NCBI GenBank assembly: GCA_030840665.1 | Contig: JAVEEB010000408.1 | Coordinates: 1 to 6,957 of the forward strand | Direction of reading: 5' to 3' | DNA length: 6,957 nt | Origin: Frankiaceae bacterium | Lineage (GTDB): Bacteria; Actinomycetota; Actinomycetes; JAVEEB01 | In this document: positions 1-5,582 of the stretch, piece after piece | Position numbering within the stretch: position 1 is the first letter of the stretch | Layout of the letters: every line of letters starts with the position of its first letter | The notes under the pieces: generated by a model | Told to the model about the DNA's origin: nothing | The model's input: the letters and a program-made list of their open reading frames with translations, nothing else | The model's database searches: none | Program-made: the position numbers and the translations under genes

Positions 1-330
1 TTCGACAAGTTCCCCTTCATCTTCCTGACCCTCGCGCTGTCCCTGCAGGCGTCGTACGCGGCGCCGTTGATCCTGCTCGCGCAGAACCGGCAGGCGGACC
101 GCGACCGCGTCGGGCAGCAGGAAGACCGCGCTCAGAACGAGCGCTCGGTGGCCGACATGGAGTACCTGGCCCGCGAGGTGGCGGCCATTCGCATCGCGAT
201 GGGCGAAGTCGCGACGCGCGATTTCATCCGCCAGGAACTGCAGCGCCTCCGCGAGGACGTCGTCGACGACATCGTGGAGGCCGACGAAAGCGCCGACCTG
301 GATCAGTCGCAGGGCCGCCCGAGCGCCTGA
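1..330 (+). CDS. DUF1003 family membrane protein, C-terminal part (5' end outside window)
   Basis: The reading frame is open from the first base and ends at TGA 328-330, giving 109 visible residues. The opening residues DKFPFIFLTLALSLQASYAAP form the end of a hydrophobic hairpin, followed by LILLAQNRQADRDR. This hydrophobic segment plus a QNRQ..RDR signature is typical of the DUF1003 family of small membrane proteins, whose function is not established. The remainder (about residues 30-95) is charged and probably helical or coiled-coil on the cytoplasmic side, rich in E, R and D, with an acidic tail (ESADLDQSQGRPSA). The start codon, the first membrane segment and the promoter lie to the left of the window. 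DUF1003 genes often sit close to mrp in actinomycetes; here the pilus ATPase gene separates the two. The family call is firm; the cellular role is unknown. Confidence 0.85.
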   Translation, partial: FDKFPFIFLTLALSLQASYAAPLILLAQNRQADRDRVGQQEDRAQNERSVADMEYLAREVAAIRIAMGEVATRDFIRQELQRLREDVVDDIVEADESADLDQSQGRPSA

Positions 331-344
331 CGCGGTTAAGGTCA

Positions 345-394
345 AAGGCATCAACCCGGGCCGTCGGCGGCCGATAGACCTCGGGTGATGCCTT
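345..394. repeat. Near-perfect interrupted dyad around the pilB-like start codon
   Basis: The left arm AAGGCATCAACCCG (345-358) is the reverse complement of the right arm CGGGTGATGCCTT (382-394) apart from one bulged A, giving 13 pairs. A second, nested dyad sits in the loop: GGCCG (359-363), TCGG, CGGCC (368-372). The right arm contains both candidate start codons of the downstream gene (GTG 385, ATG 388), and the whole structure overlaps the sigma-28-like promoter. In a transcript reading through from the DUF1003 gene it would form a long hairpin that hides the start. In a transcript starting near 384 the left arm would be absent. A DNA operator is the alternative. There is no U-run, so it is a poor intrinsic terminator. 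Confidence 0.6.
351..377 (+). promoter_or_regulatory. Sigma-28 (FliA/WhiG)-like promoter for the pilus ATPase gene
   Basis: TCAACCCG (351-358), an 11-base spacer and GCCGATAG (370-377) match the architecture of the flagellar sigma-28 consensus TAAAGTTT-N11-GCCGATAA. The -10 element matches in 7 of 8 positions and the spacing is exact; the -35 element is weaker (TCAA in place of TAAA). The GTG at 385 lies 7 bases past the -10 element and the ATG at 388 lies 10 bases past it, so transcription would begin at or just before the start codon. This fits the absence of a Shine-Dalgarno sequence upstream. FliA and WhiG are the actinomycete sigma factors that read this kind of site. The promoter assignment is inferred from the motif alone. 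Confidence 0.65.
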
Positions 395-2457
395 CCTCCC
401 AGCCGACCAGCAGCGCCGTCTCGCAGGGCCCGCTCCTCGGAGATCCCGCCGTCCCGTCCCAGCGCAAGCGCCGCCGCCTCGGCGAGGTGCTGATCACGCT
501 CGGCTTGCTGTCGGCGGACCAGCTCAAGCTCGGCCTCGCCGAGCAGCAACGCCCGGCCAAGGGCCGCCGGCGACGCCTGGGCGAAGTGCTGACGGACATG
601 GGCATGCTCACCGAACGCCAACTCGCCGGGGCGCTGGCCGAAGCGCTCAATCTGGACCTCATCGACCTGTCCCAGGTGCCGGTGCGCGTCGACGACGCGC
701 GGATGCTGCCGAAGCAGCTGGCCGAGCGGCACACCATGATCGTGATCGGCCGGGTCGGCGGTGCACTGCGCGTCGCCGTCGCCGACCCGACGAACGTCGT
801 CGCCCTCGACGATGTCCGCCTTTACACGCGCACCCCCGACCTCGTGATCGTCGTTGCGACCGCGCAGGAGATCCGCGACAACCTGAACCGGGCGTGGGGC
901 CTGCACAACACCCCCGACGTCGTCCTCGTGGACGACAGCGAGGCCGTCGAAGAAGACCTGCACAACGTGTCCGACGCGCCGGTCGTGAAGCTGGCGGGCC
1001 AGATCTTCAGCGATGCGGTGCGGCTGTCTGCGAGCGACGTACACCTCGAGCCCCAGCAGAAGGATCTGCGCATCCGGTTCCGGATCGACGGGGTGCTGCG
1101 CGAGATCATGTCGGTCCCACGATCGACCGCCCCGACTCTTGTCGGCCGCGTCAAGGTGATGGCCGGTCTCGACATCGCCGAACGCCGCCGGCCCCAGGAC
1201 GGTCGCACGCGCCTGCAGCTCGAGGACACGTTCGTCGACGCCCGCGTCAGCACGTTGCCCACCCTGCATGGCGAGAAGCTCGTCATCCGGCTGCTCCCGC
1301 GGGCCGCCAAGGTGCCCTCGCTCGTGTCCCTGGGCTTCGACGCCGACCAGCTCGACGCCGTCCGCCGCAGCATCGCCGAGCCCCAGGGACTGGTCCTGCT
1401 CACCGGCCCGACGGGCTCCGGCAAGACCAACACCTTGTACGCCGCACTGGCCGACCTCAAGGACGTGGCGCGCAACATCGTGACGCTCGAAGACCCGGTC
1501 GAGATCGAGCAGCCGGGCATCTCGCAGGTGCAGATCAACGAGAAGGCGGGGGTCACGTTCGCTCGCGGCCTGCGTGCCGTGCTGCGACAGGACCCAGACA
1601 TCGTGCTCGTCGGCGAAGTCCGTGACACCGAGACTGCTGACCTCGCGCTGCGCGCCAGCATGACCGGTCACCTCGTCATGACGACGATGCACACCAACGA
1701 CGCCGCGTCCGCCATCACGCGCCTCATCGACATGGGCATCGCGCCGTACATGCTGGCTTCGTCACTGACGCTCGTCGTCGCGCAACGCCTCCTGCGACGG
1801 CCGTGCACGCACTGCCTGGTGGACGACGTCCCGACGGAGCAGGTGCTGACCGCTCTCGGCCTGCGACCCGCCGACCTCGTCGGGGCAACGCCGAAGCGCG
1901 GCACGGGCTGCGCCGAATGCGGTCACACCGGCTACTCGGGCCGGCTCGGCGTCTTCGAGGTGCTGCCGGTCACCACGGCCTTCCGGCGGGTGCTGCTGTC
2001 CGACCCGACGGAGCGCGCGCTGCGATCCGCCGCCGGGATTGCGGGCATTCGGTCCGTGCGCGCGAGCGGTCTCCTGAAGGCGGCTCAGGGACTCACGACG
2101 TACGACGAGGTCCTGCGCGCGACCCGCGAAGACACCGACGACGGCGCACGCTGCGGAAGCTGCGAGCGGGCGCTCGGCGACGACATGGTCGGCTGCCCCT
2201 GGTGCGGCACGGACACGGCGGTCCGGACGTGCCCGACGTGTTCGCACGCCCTGTCGGCGGAATGGGTTCGCTGCCCGTACTGCCGGCCAAGAGCGGCTGC
2301 GGCCCCTGCCCCGGCTTCGGCAATGCCCGCTGTGCCCGCGACCAAAGCTGCCGCGGCGCCGCGCACCGCCGGCCGGCGCGCGGCCGACGCGGACAAGGCC
2401 ATCCCCACCCGTCGGGCCTCCGGGCGCAGGGCGGCCGATGCGGGCACGGCGACCTGA
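385..2457 (+). CDS. pilB: Type IV pilus / type II secretion assembly ATPase (PilB/GspE/MshE family) with C-terminal double zinc ribbon
   Basis: This 690-residue hexameric AAA-like ATPase family powers pilin polymerisation at the inner face of the membrane. Two MshEN-type repeats open it: RLGEVLITLGLL...Q (residues 31-54) and RLGEVLTDMGML...A (64-87), the pattern that binds c-di-GMP in MshE. The rest of the N2 region runs to about 170. The core has Walker A GPTGSGKT (341-348), the Asp box LEDPVE (368-373), Walker B DPDIVLVGE (403-411, Glu411) and the His box GHLVMTTMHTND (428-439). The PilB-type zinc motif CTHC...CAEC follows, ending in GYSGRLGVFE. A double zinc ribbon (Cys590, 593, 604, 607, 616, 619, 630, 633) and an Ala/Pro-rich basic tail are extra. 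GTG 385 and ATG 388 are adjacent possible starts; neither has a Shine-Dalgarno site, fitting a leaderless mRNA. The family is certain; pilus versus secretion role is undecided because no partner genes are visible. Confidence 0.9.
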   Translation: MMPSSQPTSSAVSQGPLLGDPAVPSQRKRRRLGEVLITLGLLSADQLKLGLAEQQRPAKGRRRRLGEVLTDMGMLTERQLAGALAEALNLDLIDLSQVPVRVDDARMLPKQLAERHTMIVIGRVGGALRVAVADPTNVVALDDVRLYTRTPDLVIVVATAQEIRDNLNRAWGLHNTPDVVLVDDSEAVEEDLHNVSDAPVVKLAGQIFSDAVRLSASDVHLEPQQKDLRIRFRIDGVLREIMSVPRSTAPTLVGRVKVMAGLDIAERRRPQDGRTRLQLEDTFVDARVSTLPTLHGEKLVIRLLPRAAKVPSLVSLGFDADQLDAVRRSIAEPQGLVLLTGPTGSGKTNTLYAALADLKDVARNIVTLEDPVEIEQPGISQVQINEKAGVTFARGLRAVLRQDPDIVLVGEVRDTETADLALRASMTGHLVMTTMHTNDAASAITRLIDMGIAPYMLASSLTLVVAQRLLRRPCTHCLVDDVPTEQVLTALGLRPADLVGATPKRGTGCAECGHTGYSGRLGVFEVLPVTTAFRRVLLSDPTERALRSAAGIAGIRSVRASGLLKAAQGLTTYDEVLRATREDTDDGARCGSCERALGDDMVGCPWCGTDTAVRTCPTCSHALSAEWVRCPYCRPRAAAAPAPASAMPAVPATKAAAAPRTAGRRAADADKAIPTRRASGRRAADAGTAT
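2371..2442 (+). repeat. Duplicated GRRAADA peptide motif in the pilB-like C-terminal tail
   Basis: GRRAADA occurs twice in the tail, at residues 663-669 (2371-2391) and 680-686 (2422-2442), 17 residues apart and preceded by A or S. The two DNA copies differ at several third codon positions, so the protein sequence is better preserved than the DNA. The surrounding tail is low-complexity Ala/Pro with scattered Arg and Lys. It could be a basic docking segment, or merely low-complexity drift in GC-rich DNA. Confidence 0.4.
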
Positions 2458-2471
2458 CGGGACGGCCGCCG

Positions 2472-2477
2472 TAGCAT
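2472..2477 (+). promoter_or_regulatory. Possible -10 element upstream of mrp
   Basis: TAGCAT fits the actinobacterial TAnnnT housekeeping -10 pattern and lies 35 bases before the chosen mrp start, within the 54-bp gap after pilB. No good -35 hexamer is found 16-19 bases upstream, which is not unusual in GC-rich actinomycetes. It would give mrp a promoter independent of the pilB-like gene. The assignment is weak. Confidence 0.3.
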
Positions 2478-2503
2478 GGACGGGTCACCCGCTCCCGCCT
2501 CAC

Positions 2504-2507
2504 GAGG
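2504..2507 (+). promoter_or_regulatory. Ribosome binding site deciding the mrp start
   Basis: GAGG lies 4 bases before ATG 2512. The alternative in-frame ATG at 2476 has no purine-rich stretch in front of it and would itself overlap the candidate -10 element. The site favours 2512. Confidence 0.55.
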
Positions 2508-2511
2508 TCCC

Positions 2512-3636
2512 ATGCTCCCCACGCAAGAAGCGATCACCGCCGCGCTCGCCACGGTGCAGGATCCCGAGATCCACAAGCCGATCACCGAGCTCGGCATGGT
2601 CAAGGGCATCACCGTGGCAGAGGACGGTTCGGTGCTGGTCGACGTCTACCTGACCGTCACCGGCTGCCCCATGCGCGACCGCATCACGGCCGATGTCACC
2701 GCCGCCGTCATGAAGGTCGACGGCGTGACCGGCGTGCGCGTCGACCTCGACGTGATGAGCGACGAGCAGCGCGCGGGCCTGCAGACCAAGTTGCGCGGCG
2801 GCGTTGCCAAGGCTGAGGTGCCCTTCGCCAAGCCCGAGTCGCTCACGCGCGTCTTCGCGATCGCGAGCGGCAAGGGTGGGGTCGGCAAGTCGTCGGTCAC
2901 GACGAACCTGGCGGCGGCCATGGTCGCCCAGGGCCTCAAGGTCGGCGTCGTGGACGCGGACATCCACGGCCACTCGATCCCACGGATGCTGGGCGTGGAC
3001 GCCCGTCCCACCAAGGTGCAGAACATGATCATGCCGCCGTCGAAGCACGGCATGAAGGTGATGAGCATCGGCATGTTCACCGAGGGCAACTCCCCGGTCG
3101 TGTGGCGCGGGCCGATGCTGCACCGCGCCCTCGAGCAGTTCCTCGCGGACGTGTTCTGGGGCGACCTGGACGTCCTGCTGATGGACCTTCCGCCCGGCAC
3201 CGGCGACATCGCGATCTCGGTCGCCCAGCTCGTCCCCAACGCGGAAGTCGTCGTCGTCACGACCCCGCAGCTCGCCGCGCGCGAGGTCGCGGAACGGGCG
3301 GGCGCCATCGCGCAGCAGACCAAGCAGCGCATCGCGGGTGTCATCGAGAACATGGCCGGCCTCCCGTGCCCGCACTGCGGCGAGCGGGTGGACGTCTTCG
3401 GGTCCGGCGGCGGCGCGATCGTCGCGGCGACCTTGTCCGAGGCCATGGGCACCGACGTGCCGCTGCTCGGCAGCATCCCGATCGACATCCGCCTGCGCGA
3501 AGGCGGCGACGCGGGCTATCCCCTCGTCATGAGCGACCCGGACGCCCCGGCGGCCAAGGAGCTCCGCGCGATCGCGGACCGCCTGGTGAAGCCGCGGGGG
3601 CTCGTCGGTCGGCCGCTGAGCCTCTCGGTCGTCTAG
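2512..3636 (+). CDS. mrp: Mrp/ApbC/NBP35-family iron-sulfur cluster carrier ATPase
   Basis: This 374-residue cytoplasmic P-loop ATPase family carries [4Fe-4S] clusters to apoproteins. An N-terminal MIP18/DUF59 domain (about residues 5-85) begins with a helix and DPEIHKPITELGMV. The MRP ATPase domain follows, with the deviant Walker A GKGGVGKSS (120-128), switch I-type DADIHGHSIPRMLG and Walker B-like DVLLMDLPPGTGD. The CPHC pair (Cys286, Cys289) is the CxxC that holds the bridging cluster at the dimer interface. The C-terminal IPIDIRLREGGDAGYP is also typical. The sequence resembles mycobacterial Mrp throughout, but the mycobacterial protein as I recall it lacks the CxxC. The start at 2512 is chosen because family members begin a few residues before this helix and GAGG precedes it. 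The gene stands 54 bases after pilB and converges with tatB beyond one intervening gene. Confidence 0.95.
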   Translation: MLPTQEAITAALATVQDPEIHKPITELGMVKGITVAEDGSVLVDVYLTVTGCPMRDRITADVTAAVMKVDGVTGVRVDLDVMSDEQRAGLQTKLRGGVAKAEVPFAKPESLTRVFAIASGKGGVGKSSVTTNLAAAMVAQGLKVGVVDADIHGHSIPRMLGVDARPTKVQNMIMPPSKHGMKVMSIGMFTEGNSPVVWRGPMLHRALEQFLADVFWGDLDVLLMDLPPGTGDIAISVAQLVPNAEVVVVTTPQLAAREVAERAGAIAQQTKQRIAGVIENMAGLPCPHCGERVDVFGSGGGAIVAATLSEAMGTDVPLLGSIPIDIRLREGGDAGYPLVMSDPDAPAAKELRAIADRLVKPRGLVGRPLSLSVV

Positions 3637-3695
3637 CGCCTGACCCGCGGCGCCTGCAACCTGCGCTGGCCATCGCGCGTCGCTTGCTGTGAAGC

Positions 3696-3702
3696 GGGGT
3701 GG
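3696..3702 (+). promoter_or_regulatory. Ribosome binding site deciding the DUF4232-like gene start
   Basis: The purine-rich GGGGTGG ends 4 bases before GTG 3707. The alternative GTG 3689 is preceded by pyrimidine-rich sequence (CGCTTGCT) without any Shine-Dalgarno match. The later start also leaves a conventional N-terminus ahead of the membrane segment. Confidence 0.45.
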
Positions 3703-3706
3703 CCTT

Positions 3707-5140
3707 GTGGATGAGGGTACGAAGTCCGGCAGCAGCGGTCATGGCGCGCGGCTCGGCTCGTTGCCGGGCCGCCCCTTCAAGATCGTCGCCGCCGTTGCCG
3801 CGGTCGTGATCGTGATCGCTGTGAGCGTCCCGGTCGCGATCGCGGCGCCACACTCGCACTCACGCTCGCGCTCAATCGTGGCTGCAAAGACTGTCGCCGT
3901 CTCCTTGTCGCCCTCCAGCACCCCGGAGCCGGCCAACCCGGCCCCGACCCCCACCGCCTCACCCACACCGGCAGTTGGCCAGCCGGATCCAGCGGCCCCG
4001 TCGCCAGCTGGCACCGCCGCTCTCGGCGCCGAGCCACCGACGGCAGAGTCAAGCGCCGCGCGCCCACCCAAGCGGCTCTGCCCTGCAACCGACCTACGGC
4101 TGGACGAGCTCCAGAGCGAGGGCGGCATGCTGCGGGGAGTCCATCTGTACGCCGTCATCAACAAGACGGCGACACCCTGCCTGCTCGACGGCCCCTCGCG
4201 GATCGTGTCATCGCTGGCCGACGGCACGCCCGTCGCGCTGGCCGACGTTAACCCGCAAGATCAGGACGGGCACCCGATGAGCTTCGGCGGCGCCCCCCTG
4301 ACGGTCGGTTCGCACGGCCGCGTCGGCCTCTACGTCCTGACGCACAGCGGGGCGGCCCTCGACAACTATCACTGCCCGGACCGTCCGGGGTCCACCGATC
4401 TTGCGCTCGCCGACGGGTCCCGGCTCCGACTCTGGGACGGCGCTGCCTGCCGGCAGGACAACCACTGGGCCAGTCCGTTCTTCGCGCTGGACGCCAATCC
4501 CGTCTGGGCCGTGTCGAATTCCCTGCCCTTGCAGCCGGTCAACGCGCGCGCCGGCGGAGTCACCGAGATGCACGCGACCGCGGCGCCGACCGGCCCGCTG
4601 ACGGGCGGCCGGGCGGACATCGACGGCGATGGTGCACCCGATGACGTCGTCGTCGACAGCCGGGGGGCAGTGACCGTCACCCTGACGACGGGCGAGACAT
4701 ACGGCCTTCCCTTCGTACCCGACACGACCGTGCGGCTGGCGTCGCTGCCGGACCTTTTCGGTGACGGGCATCACGAGATCCTCGTGGCCTCTTCCGCGGC
4801 AGGCTGCTGCGGCTACCGGTTCGCTCACTACGGCGCAGCCGTTTACTCGTGGCAGTCTGGCGGCCTCGTCCAGCTGACGTTCGGCGGTGGGTCCGGCCAA
4901 TTGCGCTTCGATGACCGCAGTGGGCTCACATGCGTCGATGGTTCCGCCGTCCAGGTCGAGGTGACAGGCGACAAAAGCGTGACGATCCGTCGCGCGTCGT
5001 ACCAGATCATCCAAGGCTCTGTCGTGAACTCGGGTGTCACTCAGACCCCGTTCAACGGAACCGGAAACGACCCAGGGAAGTTGGGGGCCGTCGTGTCCTC
5101 GAACTGCCCGGGGATGGACGCATTCGGCTGGGCGAACTAA
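3707..5140 (+). CDS. Exported or membrane-anchored protein with DUF4232-like domain and FG-GAP-like calcium loop
   Basis: From GTG 3707 this is 477 residues; GTG 3689 would add six. A short Gly/Ser-rich cytoplasmic start with Arg15, Arg22 and Lys25 precedes one hydrophobic segment (about 26-47, ending AIAAP), either an uncleaved signal anchor or a signal peptide with an AIA-AP cleavage site. A Ser/Arg/His patch and a long Pro/Thr/Ala linker (about 60-115) follow. From Cys125 (CPATDLRL) to about residue 260 the pattern of paired cysteines with an NKTATPCLLDGPS segment resembles DUF4232, common in actinobacterial exported proteins. The last third contains DIDGDGAPDD (304-313), a DxDxDG calcium-binding loop as in FG-GAP repeats, then DLFGDGHHEI. 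All eight cysteines lie outside the membrane segment, so disulfides are likely. It follows mrp by 70 bases and its role is unknown; a surface-binding function is a guess. Confidence 0.8.
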   Translation: MDEGTKSGSSGHGARLGSLPGRPFKIVAAVAAVVIVIAVSVPVAIAAPHSHSRSRSIVAAKTVAVSLSPSSTPEPANPAPTPTASPTPAVGQPDPAAPSPAGTAALGAEPPTAESSAARPPKRLCPATDLRLDELQSEGGMLRGVHLYAVINKTATPCLLDGPSRIVSSLADGTPVALADVNPQDQDGHPMSFGGAPLTVGSHGRVGLYVLTHSGAALDNYHCPDRPGSTDLALADGSRLRLWDGAACRQDNHWASPFFALDANPVWAVSNSLPLQPVNARAGGVTEMHATAAPTGPLTGGRADIDGDGAPDDVVVDSRGAVTVTLTTGETYGLPFVPDTTVRLASLPDLFGDGHHEILVASSAAGCCGYRFAHYGAAVYSWQSGGLVQLTFGGGSGQLRFDDRSGLTCVDGSAVQVEVTGDKSVTIRRASYQIIQGSVVNSGVTQTPFNGTGNDPGKLGAVVSSNCPGMDAFGWAN

Positions 5141-5172
5141 GGCTCGGGCCGCGTCGGGTGAGGTGGCGTCGC

Positions 5173-5508
5173 TCAGGTCGCGTCGGAGTCGTACGGCGGG
5201 CGCTCCCCCGGCGCCAGCCGGCGCTGCGGGGTCGGGCCGGGCTGGGGGGTCGGGCCGGCCGGCGGGACGTCGTCATCCTCGCCCGAGAAGAACTCGCGGG
5301 CCAGCGCGCGCGGGTGCAGGGACGCCAGGTCGTCGACACCCATCGACTCGCGGAGATCGGAGGTGGCGTCATTGGCCATCCGGCGCAGCTGACGGAACAG
5401 CCGGCCGGCGTCCTGCAGCAACTTCGGCAGGCGGTCCGGACCGACGACGACGATCGCGACGACGAGCAGCAGGATGATCTCGAACGGCCCCACATTGCCC
5501 AGACCCAT
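5173..5508 (-). CDS. tatB: Sec-independent protein translocase subunit TatB (TatA/B family)
   Basis: The product has 111 residues. It has a short periplasmic start (MGLGNVGPFE, conserved Glu10), one membrane helix (about 9-22), the VGPDRLP hinge (22-28) and an amphipathic helix (about 29-55, KLLQDAGRLFRQLRRMAND). A disordered acidic and Pro-rich tail with repeated PTPQ follows. TatB binds twin-arginine signal peptides together with TatC and hands substrates to TatA at the cytoplasmic membrane. Length, the long amphipathic region and the position after sigE-rseA favour TatB over TatA, which is usually shorter in actinomycetes. ATG 5508 is preceded by a perfect AGGAGGT (5525-5519) at a 10-base distance. 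The gene lies 74 bases after rseA, where mycobacteria carry htrA. A weak promoter candidate in that gap could add to readthrough from sigE. Confidence 0.88.
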   Translation of the reverse strand: MGLGNVGPFEIILLLVVAIVVVGPDRLPKLLQDAGRLFRQLRRMANDATSDLRESMGVDDLASLHPRALAREFFSGEDDDVPPAGPTPQPGPTPQRRLAPGERPPYDSDAT

Positions 5509-5533
5509 GCTCGCGTGTACCTCCTCGCGGCAC

Positions 5534-5539
5534 AGCCTA
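5534..5539 (-). promoter_or_regulatory. Possible -10 element for tatB
   Basis: On the minus strand TAGGCT fits TAnnnT and lies just ahead of the AGGAGGT ribosome site of tatB, implying a leader of about 18 bases. The nearest -35-like TTGACC (minus strand, 5566-5561) is 21 bases away, longer than the usual 16-19, so the pair is a poor housekeeping promoter. Confidence 0.25.
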
Positions 5540-5582
5540 GGGGGCGTCGTGGCCCGACGCGGTCAACGGAGGGCGGAACGCG

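Noticed and set aside
359..372. Nested GGCCG/CGGCC hairpin as the terminator of the DUF1003 gene
   Set aside because: The stem is only 5 bp, there is no U-run after it, and it lies in the spacer of the sigma-28-like promoter.
822..1661. Long minus-strand open frame of 279 codons inside the pilB-like gene
   Set aside because: It lies fully antisense to a certain gene, its product is Ser/Arg/Thr-rich low complexity with no recognisable domain, and such shadows are expected in GC-rich DNA.
2434..2440. GCCGATG as another sigma-28 -10 element
   Set aside because: It is within the pilB-like coding sequence, encodes part of the GRRAADA repeat, and has no TCAA or TAAA at the required upstream distance.
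2476..2511. Upstream ATG as the start of mrp
   Set aside because: It adds twelve residues not expected in the family, has no ribosome site and overlaps a possible -10 element; ATG 2512 has GAGG in front.
2500..3375. Minus-strand open frame of 291 codons opposite mrp
   Set aside because: The predicted product is His/Asp/Arg-rich without any family signature, and the opposite strand codes for an unmistakable Mrp.
3689..3706. Upstream GTG as the start of the DUF4232-like gene
   Set aside because: No purine-rich sequence precedes it, while GTG 3707 follows GGGGTGG. The six extra residues do not change the interpretation.
5057..5082. GGAAC-N18-GTT on the plus strand, a second SigE-type promoter
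   Set aside because: It lies inside the 3' end of a coding region and points antisense into tatB. The -10 lacks the preceding C, and one such match in about 14 kb of both strands is not surprising.
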